In this document: piece by piece, positions 24,001 through 33,101 of the stretch
Numbering within the stretch: the first letter of the stretch is position 1
Layout: every line of letters begins with the position of its first letter
DNA from: Epinephelus fuscoguttatus
Taxonomy: Eukaryota; Chordata; Actinopteri; Perciformes; Serranidae
Length of the DNA: 64,000 bases
Direction of reading: 5' to 3'
Assembly: GCF_011397635.1 (NCBI RefSeq)
Contig: NC_064759.1
Coordinates: 22,530,428-22,594,427, forward strand
The notes under the pieces: model-generated
Told to the model about the DNA's origin: nothing
The model's input: the letters and a program-made list of their open reading frames with translations, nothing else
Database searches by the model: none
Translations under genes and position numbers: made by a program

Positions 24001-27000
24001 CCATGAATCTGAGATGGACCTGGGAACACCCACCTATGACGAGAATCCCTCCAAGGTGAGCACTCATCATTTTTAATGTGCGCTGTGAAATGTGAAATAT
24101 GTGTAGCAGTTGACACTTCTGGGTTTTTTTTTTAGATAGCTGCATAGTGACCAAAAAAATCTGTTTCCTCATTTAACAATGAGGAAGAATCCTCTTCGCT
24201 TTTTCGTTTGGTTCCCAGAAAGTTTGTGCTTGGATGCAGAACATGATTATAGTGTTTGGTCCTTGAGGTAATTGAAGATGCTGCACCAGTGATTACTTTC
24301 AGCTGTGTCTCAAGGGGGAAAAAAGAAAAACCCTGAGCACGACACCACATTCAGCGAGTGTTACGTCCTCGCAGATGACTCCTCCTCGCAAAATGGCTTC
24401 ATCAGAATATACATGGAGACAAAGATTTAAAGAGAGATTCCACTCACTCCACCCCCAGCTCAGCTGTCTGTTCCTTAGCCTCGAGGCTGTAAGGGGAGGG
24501 GTGGCTCAGCTCATCTCTTCTTCCTCTGCCTCGTTTGTTTTCCATCTTCATTTTTATCCTGACTTTGTGGATAATAGAAACCATCTGGAAGACCCAGCAT
24601 TCATTTATTTGTGGTTTCTTGTGTTATAGTTTAACTACGCAAGTGTCCCTTTTTGTCTCTTTTAAAAAGATGTAATAGAGTCGGAAAAAAAGCGTCAAAA
24701 ACTGAGATGGAGAGATTCATGTTTTTCATGCAGCGTTTCCCGCCAAGAACAGCTACAAGGTCATGGACCATTTCCCAGCATGTGTTTAGACTGTGGTGGT
24801 GTCCACATCCAGCGCTCGAAACTATGGCACATGCTCTGTACTTGTAAAGCATCTGATTTCACAGTTTCTAGATTCCTGGCCCTGGCACTGTGTTTGTGTG
24901 AATCCTTGGAGCTTACTTTTGCTCCTCACCACTTTGTTGTTGGTATACGCAGTCAGCTGTTGCCTGCTTGCCTTTGTAGTTGAAGGCTGGTGCTGGAGGG
25001 ACAGCATCCTGGCAGGATATCCCTGCTTTGTGTCAAGTGGCTGGTGAGCAGGTGCTGTTTGATGCCCCACTGACCTTGATAGCTACTGTTTTGCAGCCAG
25101 TTGCCATGTTTGATTGAGATGATTCACAGGTGGGGCCTTACTTGAGATTTTAATTGTGGAAAATTACCCTGCTGGGTTATGTCAGTATGACATGTTGTTA
25201 CTGTCTTCCTCTATAGCTGAGAAAATGACTGACAAACTGATGAAAGAATTAGATGGTAATTCGTTCGTGACACGTTATCCTTGTAAAACAAAGGGTTTAA
25301 AGGGATAGCTTGGATTTTTCAAGTAGGATTGTATGAGGTACTTGCATCCATAGTCAGTGTATTACCTACATTAGATGGTGGTTGGTGCACCCCCAGTTTG
25401 GAGAAACAGAAGCCCTTTTTAGATAGGAATTGTGCAAATTTGCAGGAAAGTCCAATCTTTTTTCAGCATTGGCAGTATAAAAACAAAATCGGGGAGTGCA
25501 GCAAAATGCCGCCTACCTACATTTGTTTATACAGAATGTGCCTTTTTTGGGGCAATGGTGGGCATGAGCAAGTAACAAGACGTGTAGCTCAGCGTGTGAC
25601 GTAAACAGTGACGTGGGAGGGAAGCTGCGGCTAGTCAGGCGGCGATTCTCTCGTAAGTTGGCCCGTTCTTCACCGTTGCTGTCATCTGACGGTTAATGGC
25701 CTCTTCGTTTGCGAGGGCAAGGAGTTGCTCATCTTTACAGTGTCTGTCAGGTTTGCGTTTCCCTCTTGCTACTAGCTGCTCGCTAATTCCTGCTATCAGC
25801 TGTTTCCTGTTTATCCACCACCAGTGGCTCGCTCGTGCAGCGTCATCAACAGCTCCTCCCACAAGTCTTCAACAGCCCCTCCTGTTGTGGAAGGCCGCCT
25901 CGGTTTGTTTAAACTAAAAGGGTTCCTCCAATATGACTACCCTACGAGGCGGAAAATAGGTGCCTCGGATCAACTAGCCATTCCGCCTCTGTGTGTCTGA
26001 ATGCTCGCAGCTTGCCATAGACGTGGGGCAGCAACAAAATGAATTTTAGCCACCTAAAACACTCAATACCAGTTTAAGTGTGCACTATATTTAGAATAGT
26101 TTCACCACTCAACTTTGCTGTCAGACAGCCCTTTCCATCGGGGAACTGAAGCCATTATCCATGCCCTCTTCCCAGACACCAGACTCCATTGAGAAATGCA
26201 CTAATTTTACCTCACAGAAGACAGAAGTTGTTGGTCTACTGCTGCATTGATTGGTTAGTTTGTGTTATTGTTTGAGTTTGGAGTTTTAAATGGTTACTTT
26301 AGATTCACAAAATTCACAAACTAACTGACCAAGGCAGCGATAGACCAGCAACTCCAGTATTCTGTGAGGTAAAATTACTGTTTTTGTCAGTGGAGTTTGG
26401 TGGCATTGACAAGACCATAAATGAATATAACAGCTTCAGTTACCTGTTAGAAAGGGCTGTCTGGCAGCAAGGTAAAAATGCTCTGAATATAGCATACACT
26501 TAAACTGATATTGGTTTTTTTAGGTGGCTGAAATATGTTTTGCTGCTGCCCCCCCTCCGCAGCAGCAAATTGCTTAGTCTCTGTGGCAGAACTCCTTCCT
26601 GCTTCTCCAAACTGTGGGCGTGCCGACCGCCATCTACTGCAGATGATAAACTGACTGTGGATAAGGCCCTTATACAACCCCGCTTCAGAAAATCCAAACT
26701 ATCCCTTTAATGTGAAACAAACAAAACTTGTTTGCTAAAAAGCATTTTAATCATCTCATCCATCTCTCTTTGTGTTTTTACTATGTTGTTGCAGTTTTCC
26801 ACAAAGACAGCTGAAGCAGACACTTCGAGTGAGCTGGCTAAAAAGAGTAAAGAGACATTTCGCAAAGAGGTGAGCCAGAGTCTCTGTAAACAATGTCCGC
26901 AGCAATGTTATTTAACTCCAGATGTTTTAAAGTTCCAAACCTCTTCTAGCCACCCGTGCAAGTTTCCATTTGACATATTCTTCGCTTCTTAACAAGTGTT

Positions 27001-27926
27001 TTTGCATGTGTGTGTATGTTACTCAGATGTCTCAGTTCATAGTGCAGTGTCTAAATCCTTATCGGAAACCAGACTGCAAACTTGGACGTATCAGCAACAC
27101 AGAAGACTTCAAACACCTGGCTAGAAAGGTAAGATTAAACAAGATGTTTACACATGCACTTAGAGCGTCTATTAATGCAGAGAAGCTGTAAACCTTGGCC
27201 CCCGCCTTGTCAGACACAGTTAAAGTATTGGTCAACTTTAAACTTAAAAAGCAAAGTTTCCCTCAAACCAGAGCTAAATAGTTGAGCTCCAACGATTTCT
27301 TTTTCCAGCCACATGTTTTTGTATTGTGCCTCTGGAAGAGACTAAAAACACATTGTACATGTAAACTATTATCTCCCTCGCTTTTGTTTTACTCATTCCT
27401 TTCTAAAAGCTCTTTGCAACCAGCGTTTCTTCAAAGAGCAGCATTCTTTTTGTTTTTTTTCCCCCCAAGGTTCCTGGTAGGTCCATGGATTGTGTATGTA
27501 GGGAGTGGTTTGCGCTGAGTGCCACTCGGACATACCAGGACTCTGAGCACATGGGCACAATAAACAGAAAGACGAGTTGGGCTTCGCTCATTTAGAGATT
27601 GCGTTTTTATTGTCTCAAATTATAAAGGGCAAAGTCACTACAAGAGAATTAACCATCCAACCACTCCACCGCAACTTACATATACATTGTAATTATATAA
27701 TTAACTGTAGTCTGGTGACAAGAAACATGTCTGACTCTTTCCCCATCTCTGCCCATTCCTCCAGCTAACTCACGGAGTTATGAATAAGGAGCTAAAAGCT
27801 TGCAACAATCCTGAGGACCTTGAGTGTAACGAGAATGTGAAGCACAAGACCAAGGAGTACATCAAGAAGTACATGCAGAGATTCGGCCCCGTGTACAGGC
27901 CCAAGGAGGACACAGAGGTGTACTAG
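5995..27926 (+). CDS. setd2: Histone H3 lysine-36 trimethyltransferase SETD2 (complete, 21 coding exons)
   Basis: SETD2 adds the third methyl group to H3K36 in the nucleus, on chromatin behind RNA polymerase II. The joined exons total 7980 nt (2659 residues plus stop; human SETD2 is 2564), with all phases consistent. Order of domains: Ser/Arg-rich disordered N terminus (to ~1360), AWS (~1370-1428), SET (~1430-1555), post-SET (~1562-1575), acidic region (to ~2000), Arg-Asp repeat and Gln-rich region, WW (~2488-2520) and the SRI domain that binds the phosphorylated polymerase tail (~2560-2645). Diagnostic motifs include [31 protein letters not shown] and [18 protein letters not shown]. Start: ATG at 5995 gives [10 protein letters not shown], which aligns with the internal MGDFYDPEH of human SETD2, so the fish protein lacks about 11 N-terminal residues. 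Poly(A) signal at 29543. A fuller 5' start upstream is possible but not seen. Confidence 0.95.
6030..10730 (+). other. setd2: setd2 intron 1
   Basis: A 4.7-kb intron. Its first 600 bases are rich in GCTAGC/AACGTTAGC motifs (6120-6630). A 123-nt open segment with splice-like borders lies at 7535-7657. The rest is AT-rich with no recognisable gene; short poly-T runs occur at about 8528 and 9045. Confidence 0.7.
10731..10752 (+). CDS. setd2: setd2 micro-exon 2 (22 nt)
   Basis: Bounded by TTTACCGCAG and GTAAGT. Joining exon 1 (ends in AA) to this exon and then to 10843 gives the in-frame residues KQEGSDAS followed by [11 protein letters not shown]. Without it the reading frame of exon 1 does not reach the large exon. 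Confidence 0.75.
10843..14900 (+). CDS. setd2: setd2 exon 3: giant exon for the disordered N-terminal region
   Basis: A 4058-nt exon, residues about 20-1371. It begins with the conserved block [20 protein letters not shown] followed by SFSFSQTKK, shared with human SETD2. It then runs through a Ser/Thr-rich low-complexity region with an Arg-Ser-dipeptide-rich part (11770-12000) and ends just before the AWS domain in [12 protein letters not shown], matching mammalian SETD2. A basic KKRRPE stretch near 14655 could be a nuclear localisation signal. The exon is followed by GTAAGT at 14901. Most of it is weakly conserved in the family, so function beyond disorder and stability control is not inferred. 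Confidence 0.95.
15044..18190 (+). CDS. setd2: setd2 exons 4-9: AWS, SET and post-SET catalytic core
   Basis: Six exons: 15044-15175, 16813-16941, 17386-17509, 17613-17690, 17775-17872 and 18058-18190. The AWS zinc-binding cysteines ([29 protein letters not shown]) lie in the first two. The cofactor and lysine-channel motifs [25 protein letters not shown] and FDYQFQRYG follow, and the post-[13 protein letters not shown] is in the last. All key catalytic residues known for the H3K36 methyltransferase family appear intact, so the enzyme should be active. The intron between the first two exons hosts the hAT transposase relic. Confidence 0.97.
15285..16528 (-). pseudogene. Degraded hAT (ZBED-like) transposon inside setd2 intron 4
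   Basis: The ends are near-matching inverted repeats (TAGGGATGGG left, TAGGGGTGGG right) flanked by 8-bp sequences that agree at six positions (acaattag and aaaatttg), as expected for an old hAT target duplication. The minus strand holds broken pieces of a hAT transposase, most clearly at about 15560-15720: [20 protein letters not shown] followed by [19 protein letters not shown]. This matches the central VTDNASNM / CFAHxLNLA region of ZBED-type transposases. A possible BED-finger remnant ends near 16460. Stops and frame breaks show that it is not functional. Confidence 0.75.
18466..20170 (+). CDS. setd2: setd2 exons 10-13: post-SET helical region and acidic low-complexity region
   Basis: Exons 18466-18600, 18691-18819, 18929-20014 and 20122-20170. 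They carry the conserved [18 protein letters not shown] and [19 protein letters not shown] blocks, a long Glu-rich acidic segment (19240-19960) and the conserved [18 protein letters not shown] followed by [19 protein letters not shown]. The acidic stretch is of different composition from the human counterpart, but the flanking blocks match closely. Confidence 0.93.
20280..22648 (+). CDS. setd2: setd2 exons 14-16: Arg-Asp repeat and Gln-rich low-charge region
   Basis: Exons 20280-20610, 21358-22084 and 22523-22648. Exon 14 codes for about 50 residues of nearly pure Arg-Asp dipeptides (20360-20512), then [19 protein letters not shown]. Exon 15 opens with the conserved [20 protein letters not shown], a Gln run and [16 protein letters not shown]. 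The rest is the Gln/Pro/Thr-rich low-charge region known in SETD2, ending before the WW exons. Confidence 0.9.
22678..23118. mobile_element. Short inverted-repeat element in setd2 intron 16
   Basis: The segment starts AGGGTTCCCACAGTTATTAA and ends GCATGGGAACCCTTG, an inverted end pair, with repeated AAGTCATGGA words near both ends. This type is common in fish genomes. A run of T lies near 23068-23089. No coding capacity. Confidence 0.5.
23685..24055 (+). CDS. setd2: setd2 exons 17-18: WW domain
   Basis: Exons 23685-23821 and 23944-24055. The proline-rich [17 protein letters not shown] precedes the WW domain, whose two tryptophans are in PPNWKVAR and TQWDPP with the YYYH strand between them. 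In SETD2 the proline stretch is known to fold back on the WW domain. The block ends with the conserved [14 protein letters not shown] (CTC)n run sits in the short intron at 23877-23899. Confidence 0.95.
25297..26710. mobile_element. TTAA-ended fold-back element, copy 1, with nested insertion
   Basis: Both ends are TTAA followed inward by AGGGATAG(C/T)TTGGATTTT, in inverted orientation. The outer arms (25297-25440 and 26570-26710) match over about 140 bases. A second pair of arms meets in a palindrome centred near 26290 (26041-26285 against 26295-26540). The left arm is interrupted at about 25441-26040 by unrelated sequence, described separately. No transposase for the fold-back element itself. 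It lies in setd2 intron 18. Confidence 0.75.
25635..25862 (-). pseudogene. Myb/SANT-like reading frame in a nested insertion
   Basis: A 75-codon minus-strand frame inside the segment that splits the left arm of the fold-back element. It reads [20 protein letters not shown] then [12 protein letters not shown], which resembles the Myb/SANT-like DNA-binding domain that accompanies PIF/Harbinger transposons in fish. Only this fragment is seen; no transposase with a DDE catalytic core is present. Assignment is by pattern only. Confidence 0.4.
26795..27926 (+). CDS. setd2: setd2 exons 19-21: SRI domain and C terminus
   Basis: Exons 26795-26869, 27027-27128 and 27765-27926, the last with the stop TAG. 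They carry [54 protein letters not shown] and [20 protein letters not shown], the three-helix SRI fold that binds Ser2/Ser5-phosphorylated RNA polymerase II. The protein ends KPEDTEVY-like (KEDTEVY), close to the mammalian terminus. Confidence 0.96.
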
Positions 27927-29565
27927 CCTCAGCGGCCACAGATGTTACTCTTGCTCTGCGCGAACACCGGAGAAGCACACATTTGCCTTTCCATTCACTC
28001 CTTCATGTATGTTACTGGCCAGCCTGAGCTGTGAAGTAGTTTCTTACGCATATTTATGACTAAGAATTGCACTGCTGCCCAAGAAGCTCTCCAGGCCCGG
28101 TGGATCACGGAGGAGCCCCGTTCTTGAGACTGGCGGAGACTCGAGTGTCGGTGAACGACCCCGAAAGCTCCAGGTGCAGTGTTCTCGAAGGACGACACTG
28201 CGGGGTGCTACAGAGACTAACGTTCTCACTGACTGTTTGATTTTAAGCATTTTTTTGTTTTTTTCCATTTGTGGCTCTTAAATGTTCCCAAGATGATCAC
28301 CTGAATTCCACTTTTTAAACTCTTGTAGTCCTGAACGAGGATTACTCAATTGAATCAGCTTTGGTATCATATTTATCAGAGTTAGTTTGTTACTTTCCAC
28401 TGTTAAAAATGGATCAATGACCCAACAGTCCAGTCCCCCCCACCCCCCACTTCCTTTTTCATGTGCACGCTTCAACCCCCCGCCACTGACTCTGTATCTG
28501 GTGCTGCTTTTAACTGGGCTGTGGAGGTCCAAGCTTCCAAGCTTACACTCCTCAAACCCTGCCTTCTTAAACACGAGACTTTGGAGCCTCTGTTGTTTTA
28601 TGAATGCATGATGTAGGCTGAGGTCAGTTTGGTATCCTTATGGAAATTCCTACGTTTTCCACATGTCCTGCTTCAAGTAATATGCCCTCACCAGGATGAG
28701 CTTCACTCACAATACACTTAGGGATCAGCCAGTAACCAGCAGGTTGGCATGGTGATCATTATGTCTTTTATAAAGTTATGTATAATAATGGGAGCAGGGT
28801 TTGAATGCTGTGTTTGATGTGCTGTTTAGCTGTGTATCAGACCCCATTTCCTGTCCAACCCCTCTCCCGACTTGTCCTGCCCCTGTTTCCTCCTCTCACA
28901 GGAATAAGGTTGAAAATGAAAGTTGTAGCATTGCAGTTTTAACCGTTTCTAAACATCTTGTGTGTTCTCGTTCTTATTTTTTAAACCAGTCCTCGTTAGA
29001 CGACACATAGGCCGGCCTCGCGTCACAAACTGTCATTCATTAATTTCCAAGATTTTTACAGTTGTCAGAGTAGGCTCATTAGCATTAGGTCATCAATTTG
29101 TTGCAGGTTATTAAATTGCATTGAAAGTTCCAACATATGTATATTGCTTTATATGTGAATATATTGAATAATAGTTTTGGGAATGTTTAAATAAGCAGAC
29201 ACTTTGTAAAAGGACTATCATTTCATGATTGAAAGTGTAAATAATGTGTAAAGTTACCAAAGCTGTACGCAGGAGAGTAGGGGTCAGGGAGCACAGCGAG
29301 CCCACCCATCCTCACCAGCTCAGCCCTCCTGATGCAGTTCCCACATCAGTCTGTCAGAACTTAGGAAACCTGCTGACTCACAGCCCTCTATTTTATTTCA
29401 GTGGCGGGGGAGATTTTCATGTTTCTTTTTTTTCTGTTTGTTTATTATTATTTTTCTATGTACAAAGTAAGTTTCACCCAACTCTACTGTAAGTATTGTG
29501 TAAGCACATTGTCATACGGAGTGTACAAACATTTTAAAAGATAATAAACTTTTTTGTAAAATTAT
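27927..29565 (+). other. setd2: setd2 3' untranslated region
   Basis: Non-coding tail after the stop codon, running to the poly(A) signal at 29543 and a likely cleavage point about 15-20 bases beyond. It holds C-rich and T-rich stretches but no recognisable gene. Confidence 0.7.
29543..29548 (+). terminator. setd2: Poly(A) signal AATAAA of setd2
   Basis: AATAAA followed by a T-rich stretch and TG-rich sequence at 29570, 1.6 kb after the setd2 stop. Confidence 0.75.
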
Positions 29566-31690
29566 ATCCCTGCTGTGCAGTTAAATTGGGTGTCAGTTAA
29601 ACAGATCTGAGCAAATGTGAGTGACCTCTGTTACATGATGAACTGCTGAGTGCACACCCAATCCCGTTTTAGATTGGCTCCCTCCTCTAATAAGGGGTGC
29701 ACACGGCATGAGTGCCACTACATCGCGTACGCAGTGTTGAGCCAGATGTTTGGCCCCAGTAAAGGGAATCAAAGTGATCGACTGCCTTCATTAGAGACGT
29801 TCTGTGCACTCTAAATATGGAGACCCGTGACGAGTGGAGAGAGGCGCTGCTCTGCTTCCTCCTCTCTCGCCGGTCCCAACCCCCCTCCCAGTGTGTGCAC
29901 ATTCCGCAGCCCCATGCCTGTGTGCTCCAGACCGCAGTTAAGCAGTCCCGTCTGGAGTGTGTGACGGCATGTAACACTGCCCTAGGCCATGCAAGATGCC
30001 TGCTCCCACTTAGAGCCCGAATGCAAAGAGATCATTAACAGATTTGAGTTCAGAGCAGAGCAGAGGGGGAGCAGGAATCAGATTGTGCCTCGGAGAGAAA
30101 GAGGAAACTTTCCTGCAGAATATTTTGGATGGAGCCATTATTTTCATTTCACCCTCAAATTATTAAATACCTCTTAACTGATTTCCCTCAGGGTTTTGGA
30201 TAGGAAATGTGCTTATACACTAAATCCCTTGATAAGGGGTAGTATATTCCAAATATGTCCAAACTTCCTCCCTGTGTTATTCATCAAGTGGGTTTTATGA
30301 TTTACTGTAAATGACAGACATGTCTGTAGTAATGTGGTTGTGGTCCAGTAATTTTCATATTTCTGTGAACGTTAAAAAAGAAAAAAATGTTGGTGTTGCT
30401 GTACATATGAAGGCACATGACGTCCAAATTACATTTACAAGAAATGCCTGATTTGATCCTAAACTGCTAATTGTTTAGGGTCTATGGGAGGTACAACACA
30501 AAGATATCTGATAATAAATCTTTAAGTATTAACCCACTTATACACTCTCAACCCTATCAGATGAACTCAAGTGCCCCCTAATTGTCAACACCATTTATTC
30601 TTGCTATTTTAAATGTATTAATTTAATTTTAGCTGCTACTTCAACCATTTAGCCATTCATTGCTTTTAGCTATTTCAGCTATTTATTTATTACTTTTCAC
30701 TAACATTATTTATTTTCACTATTTATCCATTAATTTAAGCTAACTATTTCAGCTGTACTTTTGAATTGTTGATCCATTGCATTTATCCATATATTTTGGG
30801 TAGCCAGAAACTATAAAACAGAAATCATCAATGAATTTTTAAATTTACGGCAGCTTCGCTCATAAATACTACTTTATTCTGTGTTTCATTTAAAATTTCG
30901 TCAAAAATAAACAGTTTGCACTACCTGCGGTCCTGTAGAGAAATTAAATTCAGCCACCCTGCATGAATATCAACAGTGAAAAAAAACATGACTTTTTTTT
31001 TTCTTTCAATTTTTAACTTTAAAACAGCAACTTTTTTTTCTTTTGTAAATCTTATAATGCCCACTGTGCCAGGGTACTGATATTACTACTGTAGTGTGAA
31101 GTTTATGTGGGGAAGCTACCATTATATGCATATTGCTACTGCCAGCTGTGTGTGTGTATGGGTCATTGGCACTCTGTGTGCAGTACTCCCCTGCTGTTCG
31201 CACTTCGCCTTGACTCCAATACCTGCATGTGGTGTGAATACTTTAAAAAATTTATGGTGGAGGGAGGTCAAGCATTTTCCTCCAGTCACTCAGGGAGGCT
31301 CAAGGAAATATATTTGTAGCTTCAGGAGGGGCGAGATGAGAAAAAACAAATAAATAAATAAATAACTAACGTCACACCCCAACCCACCCACTCCTCTGAT
31401 GTGTTTGTAGCCATTAGCCCTTAGCCATTATTTTACGGTTACAGTTTTAACTGTTATTACAACAGTTGTAGCTATTTAAACCATTATTATTTAGCCATCC
31501 CTTTTACCTGTATCAACATCTCTGCCTGCTTGCCAACACACACACCCACACATATATATTTCAAAAGCTACTCCACAGTCACACCATAAGTAACTGCAGA
31601 AGTATCCCCATGGTGAATCCCTGATCTGCAGCATTACTTCAGTATCATATTCAGTCCCTCTGTTATAACAAAAGAGCACTGACTTATCAA
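29566..31690. other. Intergenic region between the convergent setd2 and nradd genes
   Basis: No supported gene. The part 30540-30790 and 31400-31500 consists of degenerate repeats of the type AGCTATTT / AGCCATT; a (TAAA)n run lies near 31348-31364. Confidence 0.6.
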
Positions 31691-31695
31691 AGTTA

Positions 31696-31701
31696 TTTAT
31701 T
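31696..31701 (-). terminator. nradd: Candidate poly(A) signal of nradd
   Basis: AATAAA on the minus strand about 1.4 kb after the nradd stop. A second one lies at 31863-31858. Which is used cannot be told from sequence. The stretch up to 33101 would be the 3' untranslated region and is AT-rich with no other gene visible. Confidence 0.5.
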
Positions 31702-33101
31702 AAATGAATAAAAAATCTTACAAAACACATTAAGGCATACCACTAGGAAATATATACATAAAACCATACATGGCTGGCGATAGAAAAAATATCAAACCAT
31801 CTAAGGCCATCACATAGTGTAACTAGCACACTGCAAATGTCCATGGTTCTCATAGATTTTATTTAGTTTTATACTTGAAACGGTGGTGAAATAAATACAA
31901 ACGCAAGATGGAAAGATTGGACACGAGCGTTGACGTGAACTTTTTTTTTTCTGTCTACTATGAGAAATCAAGGTGACAAAAATGGAGCTGTGTCTTATGA
32001 ATGTAAAGAGAATAGGTTAATTTCTATTCCCTTCTTCAGCCTTCAGAGTTCATACATGATCTCAATTTAAGCCATGACTTATCAAATTCATATTTAAGAT
32101 ATTTACAATCATAGATGATTATTAGGAAGAGCTAAGAAAGGTGTTTTTAAGAATGCTTCATTTTCTTGTCTTCTGATAAGATATGAAACATAACTGGTGC
32201 ATAATATATCCTCAGTGTGAATAAATACCAAGGCTACGTAGTGACTGCAGCAGGAAAGAAACAAAAAAAACAAGGCAACAAACTAAAAAAAACAATCTAG
32301 TGAGTAGGTCCCATGTACACATCAGATAAAGTCTTCTTAGCAACTGCAAGCATCATCGGGAGGGTTTGATCACTTGGCCACGTAAACCCTTGACTAGGTT
32401 TCTTGGATTTTTCTTCTCTTCTTAGGCATGCACATGTGCACAGAAATGATCCCAAGTAGGGAAAGTCACATCATGTTAGAAAGCAGAGTTGCTGGAAGAA
32501 ACCATCTCCTTCTGGCAAAAAATCATCTGCAAAACCAAAGAGGTTGCTGAAGTTGTGATTCATAAAACCAGGCTAGCTTTACTAGAAACGATGATCTAAG
32601 CTGTATTTGTTTACAATGGTGAGCGGAAGGCTGATATTTTTTAGCGGGGGTGGGGGACAAGTCTGATTGCTATCCAAATATCATGTAAACAGTGGTTTTT
32701 CGAATAATCACACTTGTGCGATGAGAGTAAACACATTATTCTGTTTCCTGCCACTAACCAAACACTCACAGTTACCAGGATTAGTGTGCATGTAAACAAC
32801 TTTGTAAATGAACTTATTGTTGTGTATGTAGAGGTCATTGTTGTTCTAATCCAATGTGACCAGGTTTCTGCAGTGTCCACTGAGTAAGGCGTTGAGGCTT
32901 AACCAGAATTAAAAAATATTGTTCCCTCAAGTAAATAATACAAGAATATTTTTGTTCTCTTAGTAAAAACTGGATTGTAAGTGTCCAACAAAGCAATCTG
33001 GATCATGATCAATGACAGGTGCTGATATCAGAGTGCCATCCTTGTCATTTCAAAGTTCTTCACACGAGTCTGTCAGTGTCACATGTTCGTTCAAGGAGCC
33101 G

